Source: JBJKPP01 sp046706145
GTDB taxonomy: Bacteria > Bacteroidota > Ignavibacteria > Ignavibacteriales > Ignavibacteriaceae
Direction of reading: 5' to 3'
NCBI GenBank assembly: GCA_046706145.1
Contig: JBJKPP010000030.1
Coordinates: 1-12,514 of the forward strand
Length of the DNA stretch: 12,514 nt
Position 1 is the stretch's first letter. Each line of letters opens with the position of its first letter. The position numbers and the translations under genes were made by a program. Under the pieces are notes generated by a model, which was not told the origin of the DNA, made no database searches, and worked only from the letters and a program-made list of their open reading frames with translations. Below, one piece after another: positions 6,840-12,514 of the stretch.

Positions 6840-8111
6840 ATGAAAGTCAGCTCATTAATCTTTGTATTTATACTATTTTTCTTCTTTAATGCTTTAAGTC
6901 AGATTACTTCTACTAGTAATTTATCCAATAATGGATTTTATTATGAACTTCTGAATTTCAAGTCTAGTCAACCCGGCGAAACCCACGTAAATGCATATGT
7001 TGAGCTTCCCTACGACAAAGTAAATTTTGTAAGAGCAGGCAATGGGTTTGAGGCAGATTATTCTGTTACAGTTTCGGTCTATGATAAAACAAAGAAGAAA
7101 CTGATAACTGAAAAAATGTGGAATGAAAAAATAAATACCAAAGATTATGATGAGACGAGCTCTTCAAAAAGTTTCAACATAAGTCTAAAATCCTTTGATT
7201 TGGTCCCAGAGGAGTATTTTTTCCAAATTTCTATAAAAGATAAAAATTCGCAAAAAAATTATACTGATGGAAAATTGTTTACTGTAAGATATCTTTCGCC
7301 TAAGTATTCAATAAGTGATTTATTAATAGTTTCAAAAAAGACAAAGGAAAAAGGTGAGAACCAAGTAGTTCCAAATGTTTCTGGAAACGTTGTGCTGCAA
7401 AGTTCCACTTTTCCGATTTTTTTTGAAATATATTCAGATACGTTAAAGCATGTCTCGATTAACTATACCATCCGAAATTCAAATAAAGATATTATGATCA
7501 GAGATACTAGTTCTTGTGACTTAAAGAAAGGTACTAATCAGATGTATCATACGTTCACAGATACCACCATGGATATTGGGACGTACAATCTTACTGTGAA
7601 AGTTAAAAGCCTTACAGAAAATACTGTTCTAGTTGCCAGCAAAGATTTTAATGCATTTTGGTATGGCTTCCCAACATCTGCAAAAAATATAGATGAAGCG
7701 ATAGACGAGATGGTATATATAGCTTCGGGTAGTGAACTTAGTTATATCAAAAATGCAAAGACACTTAAAGAGAGGATTAAAAGATACGAGGATTATTGGA
7801 AAAGGAAGAATCCATTGCCATCAAGTGGGGACAATCCTGTTTTTGATGAGTACTATGGTAGAGTTGCATACGCCAATGAGCATTTCTCGACTTATGTAAG
7901 AGGTTGGAAAAGCGACAGGGGGATGGTATTTATAACTTTAGGTCCCCCCGATAATGTAGATCGCCATCCAATGGATATGGATTCTAAACCTTACGTGGTG
8001 TGGGAATACTATAACATAAATACGAGTTTTGTATTCGTAGATGAAACAGGATTCGGTGATTATAGATTAGTGACCCCGTTTACAGGGGATTTATCTAGAT
8101 ATAGATATTGA
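6840..8111 (+). CDS. GWxTD domain-containing secreted protein
   Basis: This 423-residue protein starts with a strongly hydrophobic signal peptide (MKVSSLIFVFILFFFFNALS, cleavage near residue 21). The middle, about residues 30-275, is rich in alternating beta strands, possibly two Ig-like or sandwich domains. The C-terminal region, about 283-423, matches the GWxTD domain: a helical lead-in (KERIKRYEDYWKRKNP), YYGRVAYANEHFSTYVRGWK, then the name motif, here GWKSD at 355-359 with serine in place of threonine, followed by RGMVFITLGPPDNVDRHP and the terminal VWEYY and FVFVDETGFGDYRL strands. The family is found mainly in Bacteroidota/Ignavibacteria and Acidobacteria and has no established function. 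It follows rimO by 15 bases; GAGAG near 6824 is a poorly placed ribosome-binding site. The kinase gene follows after 17 bases. Family call firm; envelope location inferred from the signal peptide. Confidence 0.9.
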   Translation: MKVSSLIFVFILFFFFNALSQITSTSNLSNNGFYYELLNFKSSQPGETHVNAYVELPYDKVNFVRAGNGFEADYSVTVSVYDKTKKKLITEKMWNEKINTKDYDETSSSKSFNISLKSFDLVPEEYFFQISIKDKNSQKNYTDGKLFTVRYLSPKYSISDLLIVSKKTKEKGENQVVPNVSGNVVLQSSTFPIFFEIYSDTLKHVSINYTIRNSNKDIMIRDTSSCDLKKGTNQMYHTFTDTTMDIGTYNLTVKVKSLTENTVLVASKDFNAFWYGFPTSAKNIDEAIDEMVYIASGSELSYIKNAKTLKERIKRYEDYWKRKNPLPSSGDNPVFDEYYGRVAYANEHFSTYVRGWKSDRGMVFITLGPPDNVDRHPMDMDSKPYVVWEYYNINTSFVFVDETGFGDYRLVTPFTGDLSRYRY

Positions 8112-8128
8112 AATTCAAATAGTTAAAA

Positions 8129-9094
8129 ATGATTCTTACCGTTACACTAAACCCACTTTTAGAGCGGCGCTTTATTTACAAGAAAGTATTGTTTGGCTCC
8201 GAGAACAGATCTGGTACGAGAATTTTAGGCGCCGGTGGTAAAGGAATAAATGTTAGCCGTCAACTGAACCAGCTTAACGTTCAAAACAATGCTCTTATTT
8301 TTCTTGGCGGAAACAACGGAAAGGTGTTAAAAGATGTCCTGTATGAGGATAAAATTAGTTTCACTCACATAAGAACAGAATCTGAGACCAGAGAGTGTGC
8401 AATAATTTTTGAAAAAGAAGAAAAATCACTCTCGACATTTTTCGGTCCGAATGCAAAAATAACAAAGAGCGAGGTGAATGAATTTAAACATAAATTGGAT
8501 AAGACAATTCAGAATTGTCAAATAGTCGTTTTCAGCGGCAGCTCTCCTTGCGAAGAAACAAATTCAATAATACCTATCGGTATTGAGCTAGCAAATAAAT
8601 ACGATAAGATTTCCATTTGCGATACCTATGGGAAACATCTTAATATTTGTATAGATAGTAAACCTACAATTTTGCACAATAATATTAATGAATTGGAAAA
8701 GTCACTCGGGATTTCCTTAAGTTCTGAGAAAAAAGTTTTGAGCTTTCTCGATGTTCTTTATAAAAAAGATATCAAACAAATCTATCTTACAAATGGGAAA
8801 AACCCCGGCTATGCTCTAACATTTGGATTCAAGTATAAAATAGAAAATCCTGATGTAAATCTTATTGATGCGACCGGGAGTGGAGATTCTTTTGTGGCTG
8901 GAATTGCATATGGTTTGCACAATAGTTTGGTATTTGAAGAAACTGTAAAAATAGCAGCTTCTTTAGGAGCTGCCAACGCCGGCACTTTTGAAACCTCAAA
9001 TGTTAAACTTAGTGATATTTCTGAATATCTCGACAAAATTAGCATTTTTCCTATTGGGAAAAAGATGAAAACGCTTGATGTTACCCCGCATTAA
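8129..9094 (+). CDS. PfkB-family sugar kinase, 1-phosphofructokinase/tagatose-6-phosphate kinase type
   Basis: ATP-dependent cytoplasmic kinase of 321 residues. The N-terminal MILTVTLNP and GAGGKGINVSRQL (about 34-46) are typical of the FruK/LacC hexose-phosphate kinase subfamily. The C-terminal PfkB signature LIDATGSGDSFVAGI (about 245-259) includes D253, the expected catalytic base, and the anion-hole glycines. Two usual features are altered. The substrate-contact aspartate of the TLNPAxD motif is replaced by glutamate (TLNPLLER, E12), and the KPNxxE segment reads HNNINELE (183-190). No phosphotransferase-system genes are nearby, which weakens a classical fructose-uptake role; 6-phosphofructokinase-like or another sugar-phosphate activity is possible. 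No Shine-Dalgarno is evident. Its 3' end overlaps the barrel-protein gene by 17 bases. Family firm, substrate unknown. Confidence 0.88.
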   Translation: MILTVTLNPLLERRFIYKKVLFGSENRSGTRILGAGGKGINVSRQLNQLNVQNNALIFLGGNNGKVLKDVLYEDKISFTHIRTESETRECAIIFEKEEKSLSTFFGPNAKITKSEVNEFKHKLDKTIQNCQIVVFSGSSPCEETNSIIPIGIELANKYDKISICDTYGKHLNICIDSKPTILHNNINELEKSLGISLSSEKKVLSFLDVLYKKDIKQIYLTNGKNPGYALTFGFKYKIENPDVNLIDATGSGDSFVAGIAYGLHNSLVFEETVKIAASLGAANAGTFETSNVKLSDISEYLDKISIFPIGKKMKTLDVTPH

Positions 9095-10841
9095 GAAAAT
9101 ATTTCTCTTCCTCTTTTTTATATCTTCTTTTACCTTTCCGCAGAAAATTAATTCCATAGTTGTACAAGGCAATAACCATTTTTCTAAGGATGATATACTA
9201 AGCTGGTGTGGTATTTCAGTTGGTGAAAAAATTTTTAAGGGAATTATGGATTCTGTTAAATCAAATCTGGCTTACAATTTTGAGAATGAGGGATACATGA
9301 ATTGTGATTTCTCAGAGAGTAAATTAGTTGTTCCCCCAGACTCTCAGAATATTTCCGTAATCTTGGATATTAATGAAAATGACCCAACATATTTCAATCA
9401 TTTCTATATTACGTTTTCAGATTCCATAAAAGATCAGCAGATCATTCAGAACTTTTCCTTTCTTGATGGTCAAGTTTACAACAAATATGACATCGAAAAT
9501 AATATTAACAATGAACTGGTCTTTTTTGAAAATAATGGTTATCCATTTGCTCAAATCACAATAAATTCTGTTTATTTTTATAAAAACTCATCCGGTAGAA
9601 ATTTAGCTGATTTGTATATTAATATTAATAAAGGAAGAAAAAGATTTATAGATAGGATTGATATAGATGGAAATACAACCACAAATGACAATGTTATCTT
9701 AAGAGAACTTGGCATTAAGAAGGGAGACGAATATTCTCAACAGGAAATAGATGATATTCCCAGGCGCTTAAACAAGCTCAGTATTTTTGAACCAGTTGAA
9801 AAGCCCAAGTATTATATAAACTCCGAAAACAAAGGTGTTTTATTAATTCAAGTAAAAGAAAAGCAAACTAATAATTTTGATGGGATTATAGGCTACGTCC
9901 CGTCAACGGGACCTGGTCAGGGTGGATATTTAACAGGTCTTGTTGATGTTAGCTTAAGAAACCTTTTTGGTACCGGAAGAGCTGCTTCGATTCATTGGCA
10001 GCAATATGAGAAGAACTCGCAGGAGTTAGAGTTAAAATATTTGGAACCCTGGGTGTTTGGCTATCCTTTTAACATAACAGGCGATCTATACCAGAAAAAG
10101 CAGGATACTACTTATATCCAAAGAAAATTTGAGGTTGATATAGAATATATTGCAACTGATATACTTTCAGGTTCTGTTACTTTAGCTTCCGAAGCAGTTA
10201 TTCCTACACAAACCGACAGCACCATATTTACTGTTTATAATTCTTCATCGTTTGTTTCCGGTATTAGTTTGAAACTAGATACAAGAGATGATCCATATTC
10301 TCCGACTTCAGGCGTTTTGTTTATTAATTCGTATTCAATCAGTCACAAGAAAATTAATGGGCCATCACAATTTTTAACTCCTGAACTTCAGAGAAATGTT
10401 ACTCTTCAAAGACTTTCGGTTGATTTAGAAGGCTACTATCAAATTTTTGATAGGCAGGTAATTGCTGCTGGAATTCACGGAAGGGAATTGAGAGGTCCCT
10501 CTTTTGAAATAAGCGATCTCTTTCAACTTGGCGGAGCTAATACTTTGAGAGGCTACACTGAAAATCAATTCTTAGGCTCCAGAATTTTATGGACAAATTT
10601 GGAATATAGATTTCTTTTAACAAAAAGAACTTTTATGTTTCCATTTTTAGATACCGGTTATTTTTATGTTCCTTCCGAGCCTAATTTAGGTATTTTGCAT
10701 CAAGAAGGTTTTAAGATTGGCTATGGTGTTGGGATAGACCTTGAAACTAGTTTTGGCGTCCTTGCTGTAAGTTTTGCTTTGGCTCAAGGAGATAATTTTT
10801 CCGAAGGGAAGATTCATTTTGGAATAGTAAACGAATTTTAG
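9078..10841 (+). CDS. BamA/TamA-like outer-membrane protein (POTRA domains plus beta-barrel)
   Basis: Omp85-superfamily protein of about 587 residues. A signal peptide (MLPRIKKIFLFLFFISSFTFPQ) leads into the periplasm. Three POTRA-like domains follow at about 23-100, 106-185 and 190-262; the first starts INSIVVQGNNHFSKDDIL and the third FIDRIDIDGNTTTNDNVI. The rest, about 267-587, is a 16-strand-type barrel of the surface-antigen family, with LGGANTLRGYTENQFLGS at about 485-502: LRGY (490-493) matches the loop-6 VRGF/Y motif of Omp85 proteins. It ends in phenylalanine, as barrel proteins do. BamA proper usually has five POTRAs and is longer, so this is probably a TamA-like or lineage-specific paralogue rather than the main assembly protein. 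I start at the ATG at 9078; a TTG directly before it (9075) is in frame but less likely. It overlaps the kinase gene by 17 bases. Confidence 0.9.
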   Translation: MLPRIKKIFLFLFFISSFTFPQKINSIVVQGNNHFSKDDILSWCGISVGEKIFKGIMDSVKSNLAYNFENEGYMNCDFSESKLVVPPDSQNISVILDINENDPTYFNHFYITFSDSIKDQQIIQNFSFLDGQVYNKYDIENNINNELVFFENNGYPFAQITINSVYFYKNSSGRNLADLYININKGRKRFIDRIDIDGNTTTNDNVILRELGIKKGDEYSQQEIDDIPRRLNKLSIFEPVEKPKYYINSENKGVLLIQVKEKQTNNFDGIIGYVPSTGPGQGGYLTGLVDVSLRNLFGTGRAASIHWQQYEKNSQELELKYLEPWVFGYPFNITGDLYQKKQDTTYIQRKFEVDIEYIATDILSGSVTLASEAVIPTQTDSTIFTVYNSSSFVSGISLKLDTRDDPYSPTSGVLFINSYSISHKKINGPSQFLTPELQRNVTLQRLSVDLEGYYQIFDRQVIAAGIHGRELRGPSFEISDLFQLGGANTLRGYTENQFLGSRILWTNLEYRFLLTKRTFMFPFLDTGYFYVPSEPNLGILHQEGFKIGYGVGIDLETSFGVLAVSFALAQGDNFSEGKIHFGIVNEF

Positions 10842-10862
10842 CAATAGAGACGCCTCATTAAG

Positions 10863-10919
10863 TTGTCGTTACAGAAAAAAACAAGGCTATAAACGTAAAG
10901 ACGAGCTATTGGCCGTGTC
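10863..10919. repeat. Imperfect inverted repeats in the spacer before the prenyltransferase gene
   Basis: GTCGTTAC (10865-10872) pairs with GTAAAGAC (10895-10902) with one mismatch across a 22-base spacer. Directly after it, 10900-10919 (GACGAGC...GGCCGTGTC) can fold into a second imperfect stem. The 86-base spacer is the only break between 8129 and 12405. It may hold a weak terminator or regulator site, or an eroded repeat. No T-run and no clear promoter are visible. Confidence 0.25.
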
Positions 10920-10927
10920 AAAAGAAA

Positions 10928-11773
10928 ATGAAAATAATGGAAAGAATCTATAAATTTTTCTCCATTACCAGACCACTTAACCTTCTAATTGTCTTTGCCG
11001 CCGTCATAATAAGCGGATGGATTTGCGCTACTGTAAATCTTCCGGTAGATATTATTTTACTAGCTGCTCTCTCTGCTTCCTTAACTGCTGCTGCCGGCAA
11101 CGTAATAAATGATTTATTCGATTTTGAATCAGATAAAATTAATCATCCGGAAAGAGCTCTTCCCAGTGGTAAGTTAAATCTAAGGCAGGTTTTTATCTTA
11201 TATTATGCTCTTGTTTGCACATCTTTAATCTTATCTTATTTAGTAAATACAATATGTTTTGCGATTGTTATTATTTCGAACATTCTTTTGTTTTTCTACT
11301 CTAATAAATTTAAATCAATTGTTTTATTTGGAAATTTAATTGTCGCACTTCTAACAGGTCTTGTTTTTATTTATGGAGGATACGCAGTAGGAAATGTAAA
11401 TCTTGCGATTGTGCCCTCAGCCTTTGCTTTTCTGATTAATTTTATAAGAGAAATTGTAAAGGACATGCATGATTTGGAAGGCGATAAACTTGAGGGAATC
11501 AAAACTTTTCCACAGGTATTCGGTCTGTCTAAGACTAAAGTTTTTATTTTTATATTAACACTTATTTTAATTGTTTCCTCTTTTATTCCTGTGCTGAGTA
11601 ATTTCTATAACTTTAAGTATCTCATAATTATTACGGTTTTCCTAAATCCAATACTTTTATTTTTTATATGGTCTGTTTACAGAAATCATTCCAGGGAAAA
11701 CTTGAATAAGTTGAGTTTTGTTTTAAAATTAAATATGATAATAGGATTAACGGCAATTTATCTTGGCAAATGA
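10928..11773 (+). CDS. UbiA-family prenyltransferase, digeranylgeranylglyceryl phosphate synthase-like
   Basis: Polytopic membrane enzyme of 281 residues that should transfer a polyprenyl chain from its diphosphate to an acceptor. Both metal-binding aspartate motifs are present: NDLFDFESD at 61-69 (N61, D62, D65, D69) and DMHDLEGD at 179-186 (D179, D182, D186). Eight or nine hydrophobic segments surround them. The ITRPLNLL start, the short length, the DKINHPERALPSG block after motif one and the EIVKDMHDLEGDK block at motif two resemble the geranylgeranylglycerol-phosphate geranylgeranyltransferase branch more than UbiA (4-hydroxybenzoate) or MenA. That branch makes archaeal-type ether lipids and is also known from FCB-group bacteria. 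ATGs at 10928 and 10937 are both possible starts; neither has a clear Shine-Dalgarno. The stop overlaps the RNase HII start as ATGA. Superfamily firm; acceptor inferred. Confidence 0.85.
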   Translation: MKIMERIYKFFSITRPLNLLIVFAAVIISGWICATVNLPVDIILLAALSASLTAAAGNVINDLFDFESDKINHPERALPSGKLNLRQVFILYYALVCTSLILSYLVNTICFAIVIISNILLFFYSNKFKSIVLFGNLIVALLTGLVFIYGGYAVGNVNLAIVPSAFAFLINFIREIVKDMHDLEGDKLEGIKTFPQVFGLSKTKVFIFILTLILIVSSFIPVLSNFYNFKYLIIITVFLNPILLFFIWSVYRNHSRENLNKLSFVLKLNMIIGLTAIYLGK

Positions 11774-12405
11774 ACGATTTTGACACTTCCTTTCTGACCG
11801 ACGAAATTAAGCTCATCGCTGGCGTTGATGAGGTTGGTCGCGGACCCCTAGCTGGACCTGTAGTAGCTGCTTCAGTTGTATTTCCACCTGATGTATTTAT
11901 TGAGGGAGTAAAAGATTCCAAACAGCTTACTGAAAGAGAGAGAGAAACTCTTCTTCCCCAAATCTTGGATAAATCTTTGTCTTATTCTGTTTCTGCAATA
12001 ACGCATACAAAAATTGACGAAATAAATATTTTGCAAGCTTCACTTCTTGCCATGCGAAATTCAGTTGAGAAATTAAGTGTTAAACCTCATCTTGTTTTGG
12101 TTGATGGCAATCGAGTTTTTCAAAAACTGCCTGACGATAGGCAAGGTTATGTCAAAGTTATTTCTGTGATAAAGGGAGATTCAAAATCATTTTCGATTGC
12201 TGCAGCATCTATTATAGCTAAAGTTGCGAGAGATAGAATTATGAAAAGATTATCACAGTATTATCCAAATTATTTATGGGAGAAAAACAAAGGATATGGA
12301 ACGCGGGAACATGTTAAAGCGATAAAACTATATGGGCCGTCGGTTCTTCATAGAAAAACTTTTTTAAGAAAAATAATTAATACTAACCTACCTGTTGACG
12401 GGTAG
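11770..12405 (+). CDS. rnhB: Ribonuclease HII
   Basis: Endonuclease that cuts the RNA strand of RNA:DNA hybrids and removes single misincorporated ribonucleotides from DNA. The 211-residue protein has the type 2 RNase H signature GVDEVGRGPLAGPVVAA at residues 18-34, with D20 and E21 catalytic. DSKQL follows at 49-53, VDGN supplies the third acidic residue D112, and KGDS supplies the fourth, D137, matching D16, E17, D108 and D126 of the E. coli enzyme. The conserved SIIAKVARD (147-155) and the KGYGTREH and LHRKTF blocks are intact. Its ATG overlaps the prenyltransferase stop by four bases, so the two are likely coupled. The last codons (LPVDG then TAG) lie within a palindrome at 12387-12406, which may have altered the C-terminal tail. 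Identity is firm. Confidence 0.96.
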   Translation: MNDFDTSFLTDEIKLIAGVDEVGRGPLAGPVVAASVVFPPDVFIEGVKDSKQLTERERETLLPQILDKSLSYSVSAITHTKIDEINILQASLLAMRNSVEKLSVKPHLVLVDGNRVFQKLPDDRQGYVKVISVIKGDSKSFSIAAASIIAKVARDRIMKRLSQYYPNYLWEKNKGYGTREHVKAIKLYGPSVLHRKTFLRKIINTNLPVDG

Positions 12406-12406
12406 G
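12387..12406. repeat. Palindromic element overlapping the rnhB stop codon
   Basis: CCTACC (12387-12392) and GGTAGG (12401-12406) are perfect reverse complements around eight bases, giving a 20-base hairpin much richer in G+C than its surroundings. It encodes the last residues of RNase HII and its stop codon. No T-run follows, so it is not a classical intrinsic terminator; it resembles the short REP-like palindromes that sit at gene ends. Only one copy is in this window, so repetitiveness is unproven. Confidence 0.5.
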
Positions 12407-12443
12407 ATTATGAAACTTTGTTCAATTATGGGAGTGAATAAAA

Positions 12444-12514
12444 TTGTCTGAATCCAGTAAAAAAATTGGCGATGATGGTGAAAATATCGCTGCAGACCTT
12501 CTTTCACAAAAAGG
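12444..12514 (+). CDS. YraN-like (UPF0102) nuclease-fold protein, 3'-truncated, TTG start
   Basis: The last 71 bases encode the N-terminus of a protein that continues past the window: (M)SESSKKIGDDGENIAADLLSQK. The spacing of KxxGxxGExxAxxxL matches the start of the YraN/UPF0102 family, predicted restriction-endonuclease-fold proteins often encoded next to rnhB in bacteria, which supports the call. The start must be the TTG at 12444: an in-frame TGA at 12435 blocks any earlier start and no later ATG or GTG occurs before the family motif. GGGAG at 12430-12434 stands nine bases upstream, a good Shine-Dalgarno. The gap from the rnhB stop is 38 bases. Function is unknown; only 23 codons are visible. 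Confidence 0.75.
   Translation, partial: MSESSKKIGDDGENIAADLLSQK

Noticed and set aside
8809..9045. Minus-strand open frame opposite the kinase signature region
   Set aside because: Covers the antisense of the DATGSGD motif region of a firm gene and shows no motif of its own.
11664..11921. Minus-strand open frame across the prenyltransferase/rnhB junction
   Set aside because: It is antisense to two conserved genes, including the RNase HII catalytic signature, and has low-complexity Thr/Pro/Ser content.
12387..12406. Palindrome considered as an intrinsic terminator
   Set aside because: No T-run follows the stem, the downstream gene begins 38 bases later with its own ribosome-binding site, and rnhB and yraN are commonly cotranscribed.
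12410..12451. Thirteen-codon frame from ATG 12410 that overlaps the TTG start of the YraN-like gene
   Set aside because: It could be a coupling leader peptide, but it is too short to judge, has no clear ribosome-binding site, and the YraN-like gene already has its own Shine-Dalgarno.

Overview
The window is a compact, AT-rich stretch of bacterial chromosome. Every recognisable gene is on the + strand, and the genes abut, overlap by 4 to 17 bases or are separated by short gaps. The gene content points to the Ignavibacteria/Chlorobi side of the Bacteroidota (FCB group). The markers are a GWxTD-type secreted protein, a UbiA prenyltransferase of the digeranylgeranylglyceryl-phosphate-synthase-like type, a DUF3108 periplasmic protein, Gram-negative envelope genes (GT9 heptosyltransferase family, POTRA/beta-barrel protein), A/T-biased codons and sparse Shine-Dalgarno sites. 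The lineage is an inference from protein families; no rRNA or other direct taxonomic marker is present.

Layout. (1) 1-620: 3' part of a TPR-repeat protein whose start lies outside the window. (2) 621-763: non-coding gap with two small dyads. (3) 764-3210: 3-methyladenine DNA glycosylase, GT9 glycosyltransferase and DUF3108 secreted protein, joined by an ATGA overlap and then a zero-base junction. (4) 3211-3375: non-coding gap with an in-phase degenerate 7-base tandem repeat, a palindrome and a possible promoter. (5) 3376-6824: CPBP intramembrane protease, zinc-ribbon/DUF2007 protein, CdsA and RimO. (6) 6840-10841: GWxTD protein, PfkB-family sugar kinase and a three-POTRA outer-membrane barrel protein. 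(7) 10842-10927: a spacer with imperfect dyads. (8) 10928-12514: UbiA-family prenyltransferase, RNase HII ending inside a palindrome, and the first 23 codons of a YraN-like protein starting at TTG.

How it fits together. Many products act in or on the cell envelope: CdsA makes CDP-diacylglycerol for phospholipids, the UbiA enzyme may make ether-lipid precursors, the GT9 enzyme adds a sugar to a surface glycan, the barrel protein inserts or exports outer-membrane material, and CPBP, DUF3108 and GWxTD are membrane or secreted proteins. The rest is housekeeping: base-excision repair (AAG), ribosomal protein S12 modification (RimO), RNA:DNA hybrid removal (RNase HII) and YraN. Most of the window is conventional. 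I do not see a phage, CRISPR, toxin-antitoxin or defence system. The best leads are the heptad repeat, the palindrome at the end of the RNase HII gene, the archaeal-like prenyltransferase, and the uncharacterised GWxTD-kinase-barrel trio.
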